From the NCBI GenBank assembly GCA_032622095.1, contig CP136065.1, positions 114,739,195-114,803,194 on the forward strand: a stretch of DNA of 64,000 nucleotides. Direction: 5' to 3'. The notes beneath the pieces are model-generated. The model saw nothing but the letters and a program-made list of their open reading frames with translations, ran no database searches and had not been told where the DNA came from. Below, one piece after another: positions 48,044-60,304 of this stretch; positions within the stretch are counted from its first letter, which is position 1, and each line of letters starts with the position of its first letter. Position numbers and translations under genes: made by a program. This DNA is from Siphonodentalium dalli (taxonomy: Eukaryota; Mollusca; Scaphopoda; Gadilida; Siphonodentaliidae).

Positions 48044-50040
48044 ATGTAGATTGGATCGAGTCATTTTGGGGTGATTCGGCCAAAAAACATGGCCGCCAGC
48101 AGCCGTCTTGGATTTTACTCTTTGCATGACTAAATCCTTTAGCACCGGCTACAGGTCGTACCTTTGGTCAGATCATCATAAAATTTGTCATGGATGTTAA
48201 CAATGACATGTAGATGGGAACGAGTCATTTTTGGGTTAATCGGGCAAAAAACATGGCCGCCAGCAGCCATTTTGGATTTTACTCTTTGTATGACTAAATC
48301 CTTTAGCACGGGCTACAGGTCGTACCTTTAGTCTGATCATCATGAAATTTGTCATGGCTGTTGAAATTGGAATGTAGATGGGAACGAGTCATTTTTGGGT
48401 CATTCGGACAAACAACATGACCGCCAGCGGCCATCTTGGATTTCAAAATTCAATCCATTAGCACGGGCTACAGGTCGTACCTTTGGTCTGATCATCATGA
48501 AATTTGTCATGGATGTTAATATTGACATGTAGATGGGAACGAGTAATTTTGGGGTCATTCGGCCCAAAAACATGGCCACCGGCTGCCATCTTGGATTTTA
48601 CTCTTTGTATGACTAAATCCTTTAGCACGGGCTACAGGTCATACCTTTAGCCTGATCATCATAAAATTTGTCATGGATGTTAATATTGACATGTAGATAG
48701 GAACGAGTCATTTTGGGGGTCATTCGGCCAAAAAACATGGCGCCAGCAGCCATCTTGGATTTTACTCTTTGTATGACTAAATCACTTAGCACGGGCTACA
48801 GGTCATACCTTTAGTCTGATCATCATGAAATTCGTCATGGATGTTAACAATAACATGGAGATGGGAACGAGTCATTTTGGGGTCATTAGGGTAAAAAACA
48901 TGGCCGCCAGCAGCCATCTTGGATTTTACTCTGTGTGTGACTAAATTCTTTACTGCTCATTTTACACTCCATTTTAATCTCTCTATTCATTGCTCATCAC
49001 AAAAAAATTACCTTCTTTACAAAGTTGAGCTACAGTGTCATTGACACTTTCATTATTGTTAGCTCAACTTTACATTGTAAAGTTTGAGCTATTGCCATGG
49101 CTTGGTATCCGTCGTCCGTGTGTGAGTGTTTGTGTATGTGTGTCTGTGTGTGATGCGTCAACAATTTCCTTTAGCACGGGCTACAGTTCGTACCTTTGGT
49201 CCGGTTATTATGAAATTTGTCATGGATGTTGACATTGACAAGTAGATAGGAACGAGTCATTTTGGGGTCATTTGGAAAAAAACATGGCCACCAGCGGCCA
49301 TCTTTGATATCAAAATTCAATCCATTAGCACGGGCTACAGGCCGTACTGTTCATCTTATTGTCATGAAATTTGTCATGGATGTTAATATTGACATGTAGA
49401 TGGGAACGGGTAATTTTGGGGTCATTCGGCCAAAAAACATGGCCGCCGGCAGCCATCTTAGATTTTACTCTTTGTATGACTAAATTTTTTAGCACGGGCT
49501 GCAGGTCGTACCTTTAGCCTGATCATCATAAAATTTGTCATGGATATTAACAATGACATGTAGATGGGAACCAGTAATTTTGTGGTCATTCGACCCAAAA
49601 ACATGGCCGCCAGCAGCCATCTTGGATTTTACTCTTTGTATGACTAAATTCTTTAGCACGGGCTACAGGTCGTACTTTTAGTCTGATCATCATAAAATTT
49701 GTCAAGAATCTTAATAATGACATGTAGATGGGAACGAGTCTTTTTGGGGTCATTCGGCCAAAAAATATGGCCGCCAGCAGCCATCTTGGATTTTACTCTT
49801 TGTATGACTAAATCCTTTAGCACGGACTACAGGTCGTACCTTTAGTCTGATCATCATAAAATTTGTCATGGCTGTTGAAATTGGAATGTAGATGGGAACG
49901 AGTCATTTTGGGGTCATTCGGACAAAAAACATGGCCGCCAGTGGCCATCTTGGATTTCAAAATTTAATCCATTAGCACAGGCAACAGGTCGTACTGTTCG
50001 TCTGATCATCATGAAATTTGTCATGGATGATAATATTGAC
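48044..50040 (+). repeat. First copy of a 1,997-bp tandem duplication
   Basis: Begins ATGTAGATTGGATCGAG; the same word begins the second copy at 50041. The copies share terminus hairpins, a B-specific TTTACATTGTAAAG 5' palindrome and nearly all point variants. A related but older version lies at about 41957-43800, lacking roughly one unit. Confidence 0.9.
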
Positions 50041-51054
50041 ATGTAGATTGGATCGAGTCATTTTGGGGTGATTCGGCCAAAAAACATGGCCGCCAGCAGC
50101 CGTCTTGGATTTTACTCTTTGCATGACTAAATCCTTTAGCACCGGCTACAGGTCGTACCTTTGGTCAGATCATCATAAAATTTGTCATGGATGTTAACAA
50201 TGACATGTAGATGGGAACGAGTCATTTTTGGGTTAATCGGGCAAAAAACATGGCCGCCAGCAGCCATTTTGGATTTTACTCTTTGTATGACTAAATCCTT
50301 TAGCACGGGCTACAGGTCGTACCTTTAGTCTGATCATCATGAAATTTGTCATGGCTGTTGAAATTGGAATGTAGATGGGAACGAGTCATTTTTGGGTCAT
50401 TCGGACAAACAACATGACCGCCAGCGGCCATCTTGGATTTCAAAATTCAATCCATTAGCACGGGCTACAGGTCGTACCTTTGGTCTGATCATCATGAAAT
50501 TTGTCATGATGTTAATATTGACATGTAGATGGGAACGAGTAATTTTGGGGTCATTCGGCCCAAAAACATGGCCACCGGCTGCCATCTTGGATTTTACTCT
50601 TTGTATGACTAAATCCTTTTAGCACGGGCTACAGGTCATACCTTTAGCCTGATCATCATAAAATTGTCATGGATGTTAATATTGACATGTAGATAGGAAC
50701 GAGTCATTTTGGGGGTCATTCGGTCAAAAAACATGGCGCCAGCAGCCATCTTGGATTTTACTCTTTGTATGACTAAATCACTTAGCCCGGGCTACAGGTC
50801 ATACCTATAGTCTGATCATCATGAAATTCGTCATGGATGTTAACAATAACATGGAGATGGGAACGAGTCATTTTGGGGTCATTAGGGTAAAAAACATGGC
50901 CGCCAGCAGCCATCTTGGATTTTACTCTGTGTGTGACTAAATTCTTTACTGCTCATTTTACACTCCATTTTAATCTCTCTATTCATTGCTCATCACAAAA
51001 AAATTACCTTCTTTACAAAGTTGAGCTACAGTGTCATTGACACTTTCATTATTG
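49061..51054 (+). mobile_element. HINE-like element C
   Basis: 5' palindrome at 49061, units of the two subtypes, 3' hairpin at 51030-51044. It lies across the junction of the 1,997-bp duplication, so it is a chimera of the two copies. Confidence 0.75.
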
Positions 51055-52037
51055 TTAGCTCAACTTTACATTGTAAAGTTTGAGCTATTGCCATGGCTTG
51101 GTATCCGTCGTCCGTGTGTGAGTGTTTGTGTATGTGTGTCTGTGTGTGATGCGTCAACAATTTCCTTTAGCACGGGCTACAGTTCGTACCTTTGGTCCGG
51201 TTATTATGAAATTTGTCATGGATGTTGACATTGACAAGTAGATAGGAACGAGTCATTTTGGGGTCATTTGGAAAAAAACATGGCCACCAGCGGCCATCTT
51301 TGATATCAAAATTCAATCCATTAGCACGGGCTACAGGCCGTACTGTTCATCTTATTGTCATGAAATTTGTCATGGATGTTAATATTGACATGTAGATGGG
51401 AACGGGTAATTTTGGGGTCATTCGGCCAAAAAACATGGCCGCCGGCAGCCATCTTAGATTTTACTCTTTGTATGACTAAATTTTTTAGCACGGGCTGCAG
51501 GTCGTACCTTTAGCCTGATCATCATAAAATTTGTCACGGATATTAACAATGACATGTAGATGGGAACCAGTAATTTTGTGGTCATTCGACCCAAAAACAT
51601 GGCCGCCAGCAGCCATCTTGGATTTTACTCTTTGTATGACTAAATTCTTTAGCACGGGCTACAGGTCGTACTTTTAGTCTGATCATCATAAAATTTGTCA
51701 AGAATGTTAATAATGACATGTAGATGGGAACGAGTCTTTTTGGGGTCATTCGGCCAAAAAATATGGCCGCCAGCAGCCATCTTGGATTTTACTCTTTGTA
51801 TGACTAAATCCTTTAGCACGGACTACAGGTCGTACCTTTAGTCTGATCATCATAAAATTTGTCATGGCTGTTGGAATTGGAATGTAGATGGGAACGAGTC
51901 ATTTTGGGGTCATTCGGACAAAAAACATGGCCGCCAGTGGCCATCTTGGATTTCAAAATTTAATCCATTAGCACAGGCAACAGGTCGTACTGTTCGTCTG
52001 ATCATCATGAAATTTGTCATGGATGATAATATTGACA
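50041..52037 (+). repeat. Second copy of the 1,997-bp tandem duplication
   Basis: Nearly identical to 48044-50040. The element boundary (hairpin 51030-51044, new 5' palindrome 51057) is duplicated at the same offset. Either a very recent duplication or an assembly artefact. Confidence 0.9.
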
Positions 52038-55000
52038 TGTAGATGGGAGCGAGTAATTTTGGGGTCATTCGGCCTAAAAACATGGCCGCCAGCAGCCATC
52101 CTTGGATTTTACTCTTTATATGACTAAATTCTTAGCACGGGCTACAGGTCGTATTTTTTAGTTTGATCATCATAAAATATGTCAAGAATGTTAATAATGA
52201 CATGTAGATGGGAACGAGTAATTTTGGGGTTCATTCGGCAAAAAACATGGCCACCAGCAGCCATCTTGGATTTTACTCTTTATATGACTAAATTCTTTAG
52301 CACGGGCTACAGGTCGTATTTTTAGTTTGATCATCATAAAATATGTCAAGAATGTTAATAATGACATGTAGATGGGAACGAGTAATTTTGGGGTCATTCG
52401 GCCAAAAAAACATGGCCGCCATCAAGCCATCTTGGATTTTACTCTTTGTATGACTAAATTCTTTAGCACGGGCTGCAGGTCTTACCTTTAGTCTGATCAT
52501 CATAAAATTTGTCACGGATATTAACAATGACATGTAGATGGGAACGAGTAATTTTGGGGTCATTCGGCCAAAAAACATGGCCGCCAGCAGCCATCTTGGA
52601 TTTTGCTCTTTGTATGACTAAATCCTTTAGCACGGGCTACAGGTCGTACCTTTAGTCTGATCATCATAAAATTTGTCATGGCTGTTGAAATTGGAATGCA
52701 GATGGGAACGAGTCATTTTGGGGTCATTTCGGCCAAAAAACATGGCCGCCAGCAGCCATCTTGGATTTTGCTCTTTGTATGACTAAATTCTTTAGCACGG
52801 GCTGCAGGTCGTACCTTTAGTCGGATCATCATAAATTTGTCACGGATATTAACAATGACATGTAGATGGGAATGATAATTATGGGGTCATTCGGCCAAAA
52901 AACATGGCCGCCAGCAGCCATCTTGGATTTTGCTCTTTGTATGACTAAATCCTTTAGCACGGGCTACAGGTCGTACCTTTAGTCTGATCATCATAAAATT
53001 TGTCATGGCTGTTGAAATTGGAATGCAGATGGGAACGAGTCATTTTGGGGTCATTCGGACAAAAAACATGGCCGCCAGTGGCCATCTTGGATTTCAAAAT
53101 TTAATCCATTAGCACGGGCCACAGGTCGTACTGTTCGTTTGATCATCATGAAATTTGTCATGGATGTTAATATAGACATGCAGATGGGAACGAGTAATTT
53201 TGGGGTCATTCGGCCAAAAAACATGGCCGTCAGCAGCCATCTTGCATTTTACTCTTTATATGACTAAATTCTTTAGCACGGGCTGCAGGTCGTACCTTTA
53301 ATCTGATTCATCTAAAATTTGTCATGGATGTTAACAATGACATGTAGATTGGAACGAGTAATTTTGGGGTCATTCGGCCAAAAAATATGGCCGCCAGCAG
53401 CCATCTTGGATTTTACTCTTTGTATGACTAAATCCTTTAGCACGGACTACAGGTCGTACCTTTAGTCTGATCATCATAAAATTTGTCATGGCTGTTGGAA
53501 ATTGGCAATGTAGATGGGGAACGAGTCATTTTGGGTGTCATTCGTACAAAAAACATGGCCGCCAGTGGCCATCTTGGATTTCAAAATTTAATCCATTAGC
53601 ACAGGCAACAGGTCGTTTTGGTTCGTCTGATCATCATGAAATTTGTCATGGATGATAATATTGACATGTAGATGGGAGCGAGTAATTTTGGGGTCATTCG
53701 GCCTAAAAAACATGGCCGACAGCAGCCATCTTGGATTTACTCTTTATATGACTAAATTCTTTAGCACGGGCTACAGGTCGTATTTTAGTTTGATCATCAT
53801 AAAATATGTCAAGAATGTTAATAATGACATGTAGATGGGAACGAGTAATTTTGGGGTCATTCGGCCAAAAAACATGGCCACCAGCAGCCATCTTGGATTT
53901 TACTCTTTATATGACTAAATTCTTTAGCACGGGCTACAGGTCGTATTTTTAGTTTGATCATCATAAAATATGTCAAGGAATGTAATAATGACATGTAGAT
54001 GGACGAGTAATTTTGGGGTCATTCGGCCAAAAAACATGGCCGCCAGCAGCCATCTTGGATTTTACTCTTTGTATGACTAAATTCTTTAGCACGGGCTTGC
54101 AGGTCTTACCTTTAGTCTGATCATCATAAAATTTGTCACGGATATTAACAATGACATGTAGATGGGAACGAGTAATTTTGGGGTCATTCGGCCAAAAAAC
54201 ATGGCGCCAGCAGCCATCTTGGATTTTGCTCTTGTATGACTAAATCCTTTAGCACGGGGCTACAGGTCGTACCTTTAGTCTGATCATCATAAAATTTTTG
54301 TCATGGCTGTTGAAATTGGAATGCAGATGGGAACGAGTCATTTTGGGGTCATTCGGCCAAAAAACATGGCCGCCAGCAGCCATCTTGGATTTGCTCTTTG
54401 TATGGACTAAATTCTTTNNNNNNNNNNNNNNNNNNNNNNNNNNNNNNNNNNNNNNNNNNNNNNNNNNNNNNNNNNNNNNNNNNNNNNNNNNNNNNNNNNN
54501 NNNNNNNNNNNNNNNNNCAGTGGCCATCTTGGATTCAAAATTTAATCCATTAGCACAGGCAACAGGTCGTACTGTTCGTCTGATCATCATGAAATTTGTC
54601 ATGGATGATAATATTGACATGTAGATGGGAGCGAGTAATTTTGGGGGTCATTCGGCCTAAAAACATGGCCGCCAGCAGCCATCTTGGATTTTACTCTTTA
54701 TATGACTAAATTCTTTAGCACGGGCTACAGGTCGTATTTTTAGTTTGATCATCATAAAATATGTCAAGAATGTTAATAATGACATGTAGATGGGAACGAG
54801 TAATTTTGGGGTCATTCGGCCAAAAAACATGGCCACCAGCAGCCATCTTGGATTTTACTCTTTATATGACTAAATTCTTTAGCACGGGCTACAGGTCGTA
54901 TTTTTAGTTTGATCATCATAAAATATGTCAAGAATGTTAATAATGACATGTAGATGGGGAACGAGTAATTTTGGGGGTCATTCGGCCAAAAAACATGGCC

Positions 55001-56451
55001 GCCAGCAGCCATCTTGGATTTTACTCTTTGTATGACTAAATTCTTTAGCACGGGCTGCAGGTCTTACCTTTAGTCTGATCATCATAAAATTTGTCACGGA
55101 TATTAACAATGACATGTAGATGGGAACGAGTAATTTTGGGGTCATTCGGCCAAAAAACATGGCCGCCAGCAGCCATCTTGGATTTTGCTCTTTGTATGAC
55201 TAAATCCTTTAGCACGGGCTACAGGTCGTACCTTTAGTCTGATCATCATAAAATTTGTCATGGCTGTTGAAATTGGAATGCAGATGGGAACGAGTCATTT
55301 TGGGGTCATTCGGGCCAAAAAACATGGCCGCCAGCAGCCATCTTGGATTTTGCTCTTTGTATGACTAAATTCTTTAGCACGGGCTGCAGGTCGTACCTTT
55401 AGTCGGATCATCATAAAATTTGTCACGGATATTAACAATGACATGTAGATGGGAATGAGTAATTATGGGGTCATTCGGCCAAAAAACATGGCCGCCAGCA
55501 GCCATCTTGGATTTTTGCTCTTTGTATGACTAAATCCTTTAGCACGGGCTACAGGTCGTACCTTTAGTCTGATCATCATAAAATTTGTCATGGCTGTTGA
55601 AATTGGAATGCAGATGGGAACGAGTCATTTTGGGGTCTATTCGGACAAAAAACATGGCCGCCAGTGGCCATCTTGGATTTCAAAATTTAATCCATTAGCA
55701 CGGGCCACAGGTCGTACTGTTCGTTTGATCATCATGAAATTTGTCATGGATGTTAATATTGACATGCAGATGGGAACGAGTAATTTTGGGGTCATTCGGC
55801 CAAAAAACATGGCCGTCAGCAGCCATCTTGCATTTTACTCTTTATATGACTAAATTCTTTAGCACGGGCTGCAGGTCGTACCTTTAATCTGATCATCATA
55901 AAATTTGTCATGGATGTTAACAATGACATGTAGATTGGAACGAGTAATTTTGGGGTCATTCGGCCAAAACAATTGGTCGCCAGCAGCCATCTTGGATTTT
56001 ACTCTTTGTATGACTAAATCCTTTAGCACGGCCCTACAGGTTGTACCTTTAGTCTGATCATCATAAAATTTGTCATGGCTGTTGAAATTGGAATGTAGAT
56101 GGGAACGAGTCATTTTGAGGTCATTTGGACAAAAAACATGGCCGCCAGTGGCCATCTTGGATTTTACTCTTTGTATGACTAAATTCTTTAGCATGGGCTA
56201 CAGGTCGTACCTTTAGTCTGAATCGTCATAAAATGGATGTTAACGATGACATGTAGATGGGAACGACTCATTTTGGGGTCATTCGGACAAAAACATGGCC
56301 ACCAGCAGCCCATCTTGGATTTACTTTTCTCTTCATGTCTATAAACTAGTATTAGACATTCAACTTTCCACATTCCTAAACGCTCCATTGACTGTAATAC
56401 ATTAAATTATTCCCTTTCCAAGTTGAGCTACAGTGTCATTGACACTTTCAT
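51057..56451 (+). mobile_element. HINE-like element D (largest array, contains gap)
   Basis: 5' palindrome at 51057, then more than thirty units, to AAGTTGAGCTACAG and the hairpin 56432-56446. A higher-order repeat recurs (52085-53560, 53640-54400, 54650-56000) with a variant ATAAAATATGTCAAGAATG. Many single-base indels occur at 53.4-54.6 kb. The 3' flank is the CCATTGACTGTAATACATTA type. Confidence 0.75.
54418..54517. other. Assembly gap, 100 N
   Basis: Exactly 100 N, a conventional placeholder for unknown gap size, inside the repetitive array. The true length is unknown. Confidence 0.99.
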
Positions 56452-56687
56452 TGTTGTTGTTATAAGTGAAGGTATGGAAACCTGAATACATTATCAGCAT
56501 CTCAGACCAAACAAAATTTCCATTAAGTTAAATAAGTTTGTTTGTTGCTTGCTTTATTTCACTCAATCATATAAATTGTATGAGATACAGAGTGAAAAAC
56601 GTATATACAGAGCTATGTACACAATGTTAGTATGGCCGTTTGCCTTTGGCGTTCGAGGTCCGTAAGTGTCATTCGTCGTGTTCTAAG

Positions 56688-56690
<3 letters not shown>

Positions 56691-56723
<33 letters not shown>

Positions 56724-56749
56724 CCATCATCTTCAGCAACAACATCCTC

Positions 56750-56780
<31 letters not shown>

Positions 56781-56812
56781 CCATCATCATCATCACCATC
56801 ATCATCTTTGTC
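56691..56812. repeat. CAT/ATC microsatellite
   Basis: Interrupted (ATC)n, which yields His-, Ser- or Asp-rich frames on both strands. These are not genes. Confidence 0.95.
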
Positions 56813-59800
56813 GTCTTGCCTTAGTGAGGACACCATTATCATTGGTTTGATGGGATAGGAGTATCCGTTTTTTGGAGAAACCACTTTTCCGGACCACCAT
56901 CTACTGTATAATGTTAATGTTCACAAAGAACAGCACCGTTATTATATGCAGTATTAGGGCATGACAATCAAATGTGGTGCCATTTTCTTTTGATAGACTG
57001 CCATTAGTAGTAATTCAATGATTGTTATATACATGTATTACAATTACATGATAATGACCCTTCAAGTTGAATCCAAATTCAGCTTGTTGTATGTAGAATT
57101 GTGTACAGTATCATGTGAATTACCTACCCCAACCCCACCAAAATGTACAATTTAGGATACGCCAAAATTTTAAAAAGTGTCATAAAATTGTTGAAAGCCA
57201 CACTTTTAAGATGGCAAACTAGCTTCAAAAGATGCGGACTTTGATGCTCTATCAAACAAATTGGGTTTTCAAAGGGGGAGGGTTTGCATCTGTTTGGCTC
57301 AGTCTTATTTACATGTAATTATTCTGATCAGTAATAATATATGTCTAACAGACCCATATCGCCAAGAAAATTCAAAATCAAGCAGATAATATTTTTATTA
57401 TTATGATCGGGGGGGGGGGGGGGGGGGGGTGGGGGGGAATTTTTTTTACGAGACATCAGGTGGGGGGGGGAGGGGTGGGTGGGTGGGTACCCGAGGCCGA
57501 AACAGTTTTTGACCACCTTTTTTGCATTTTGTTTTCATTGACATATTTTCAACTGTTTTAAACATATTTGTTTATTTGTTGTGGCTTGTTGCAATATGAG
57601 AAGCACTAATTCATTCAATATTGTTATAATTACATGTACCCCCATAAGTTGAAATAAAATGGAAAAAATAGTGAATATTGTGGGGGGTGGGTCCCAAAAT
57701 TTTCATTGATTTTTTTTGCGCGCAATTTTTTTTTATTGTGTCTGTTTCAGCTTGCTTGGCAGTTTTTATATTGAAAATTATCTAGTTCACGGTGTAGATC
57801 AATAAAAAAAATACCTCAGATAGCTCTAGGGTAGGGTGAACTTAATGCAGTCTGACAATATCAGCTAACAACTCATGACAGAATATTACAATAATTCTTA
57901 TACTTTACTCATACAGTTAGTTGATGCATGAGTGTAATGTATGAACTAAATATTTGTATCAGTGTTTGTATACTAAATTGATTTTTAAATATACTTTTGT
58001 CAAATAATTATTTGAATTGTCAAATTATTTGTTTCAGTGTTGTTGACAACCATCAATAAGTAAATAAGTAGACATGAAATAAAGTTTTAATAACATTTAT
58101 TGAAAGAAACAAAAATATAACCTTCCTTGGATAGTCTTCTGAAAAGTATAAAAATATTATTTAAATAGATGTGAAGAGGGGCCAGGACACATTACCGTTT
58201 TGTTCACTTGTAATTATTATATCCCATAATTACCTCCATATACTAGTATGTAAATGACACTTAATGTCTAATTCAGGCTAATTTGAAAATTAAATTACTT
58301 AATTATTGTATATTTATAAGATGATGTGCATGCAAGGAGGTCTAGTTTGAAGGCACACATAAAGGTCATGTACAGAATGTGTGTGAATTTCTTATTGCGC
58401 ATGAACTCCATCCAGTACATGACCGAAGTTCAGCTCTGATTGTCCAAATGAATCTCAGTAATATACATCTGTGTATATGGATTTGGCACTAAATTGACCA
58501 TCAACGTTCAAACTCAAAGGGTTAAGCATTATTTTAGGCCTAGTTCTAAGTCGTAATGCGAGGTTGGGTCGGTGGTCATGCAGGCATACATAAAAGTTAA
58601 TTCGTACACTGGTTCATATGCACATTTTCCTTTTTGGTATTACTATAGGCTCTAGGCCTACTAGTTGATGCTGGTTGATGTCTGAAAAAAGATAAATTTA
58701 AGTTTGTGTAATTTTTTATTCTACTGTAGGCCCTAACACTGGCCCTAGTTATTTTTTGTTGTCATTCCAGGGATTCAACATATTTTTCATCTACTCACCA
58801 GCTGTACTCACACAGATGAATAGGCTGGGTTATAAATTTACCAATATAATCACATAATATTCTACCTTTGTTGATTGCTTAGAGTTCAATTTTGCACATG
58901 TTTGTTAACAGGAAGTAACATTTAATTTGGTCTTTCAAAGAAGGAACCAATATAGAGCGATTGGTCGTTTTTACAGAGGGGACCAACATAAAGCTTTGAT
59001 GTTTTGGGGTGGGTGTCTAAAATTTTATGAAAAACAAATTGCAAGAAAGGGTGGGTGGGTGTAAAAAAATGGAAATGTAAAAAAAAGACCCCCACGTCTC
59101 GCAACTTTTTTACGCCCCCCCCCCCCCCCCCCCTGTTATGATATAAAAAAAATCGCTGAAGTATCCGAAGTGTAAGTCATGTGACTGATTAGTGCGATCA
59201 CATGACTAGAACATGGCCAATCAGCTGCATCGACGCGGTTTGTTTACCTGATTCGCTTACCGGTGACAGCGGTGGGCGGAGCTTGAAATAATTCCGCCAA
59301 TCGCGTAACGAGTAGATAAGTAAAATATTGCGGTCTCCGGTTAATTACCTTTTATACAATAAATAGTGATCATTGAATAAAACTATGAATGTGCTTATTA
59401 TGAACTGGATTTGCTAGAATGTTAGATTATATAACGAATAATGATGGCTAAAATGTAAGTTGAAGCAATAAAAGTTGTGTGAAATGAGATTAATTTATGC
59501 AGGAATGCAATGAGCGGAATATAGTGCGAAACTAAATTGAACTGTTTCTGAAAGAATACAAGTTGGGCCTTCTAGCTTCTTCGTTGTGTGGTACAAATTT
59601 CGGAAGCTAGTTTATACACTGGTGTCATGCCATTGTGTGCTATAGGAGTACAGTTTAACACAAATGTGTTGTGATTAAAAGGTGGCGGTTATTATACTAG
59701 TACATGTACATGTATCATGATGGCTTATATTCTTCATAATAATGTACCTCTCTGTTTCTTCACATGAAGCCTTTTGTGTGGAGAAGTGAACGGCTGCTGA

Positions 59801-60304
59801 CCGCTTGCTAAAATCCTTCCAGTCAAGATACGATCAGATTATCCGTAAACAAAAGAATTAACTCGAATACACAACAGACTATCGAAACTACAATAATTAT
59901 TAATTAGGCACTTCGGCATAACAGCATTTTTATTTTAATTGAAGGCTAGCCGGGATATTGACTTTCAAGAGAGGAAGTTTTTAACTGTTGTTAGCCTAGA
60001 AAAAAATCCAATGATTGCCTCTAATAAAGAGCGTCCATGCTTTCGTCACGGTAGACAATAAAGAGCGTTCTCAATTATGAACGTGATCTATTTCGAGGTG
60101 TCATAGGCGATTTTGTATGTTTTATTTTGTCATTTAAATATAAAGAGCGTCCATGGTTCCGTCTTTGAAATGCGGTAGACAATAAAGAGCGTTCTAAATT
60201 ATGAACTATGTTGCATTCAAATATATGAATGATTGAGAATTTATAAATAACTTACAAAGAACAACAAATGAAACGCCTGATTTTTAGTTCCACCCAGTGT
60301 TTTT
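56813..60304. other. Largely unique intronic sequence
   Basis: Holds a G21 run (57409-57429) and a C19 run (59115-59133). A CCGGTGACAGCGGTGGGCGG / ATTCCGCCAATCGCG block (59260-59310) matches 20400-20450 inside the fold-back region. A direct repeat AATAAAGAGCGT-C occurs at about 60024 and 60140. No exon was recognised. Confidence 0.5.

Larger units (their letters stand above)
42815..49058 (+). mobile_element. HINE-like element B, interrupted at 44722-47990
   Basis: Begins with the 5' palindrome directly after element A and runs about twelve units to 44722. After a 3.3-kb interruption the array resumes within the same unit segment (GTACCTTTAGTCTGATC at about 47993), then continues to the 3' hairpin 49033-49047. 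The interruption may be an insertion or a rearrangement; its ends show no clear inverted repeat. Confidence 0.7.

Noticed and set aside
54249-54624. Frames of 108-123 codons spanning the N gap
   Set aside because: They are artefacts of reading through 100 N.
40875-56388. Many 60-120 codon frames with NIHDKFHDDQTKGTTCSP or MTNFMMIRLKVRPVARAKEF
   Set aside because: These are recurring translations of the tandem unit. Frames differ between units, stops are frequent and no selection for coding is apparent.
40852-56451. CRISPR-like or bacterial repeat array
   Set aside because: Units are about 160 bp with no spacers, and the setting is a eukaryotic intron with transposon termini.
56632-56884. 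Poly-His, poly-Ser and poly-Asp frames
   Set aside because: All three are translations of one ATC microsatellite on two strands.
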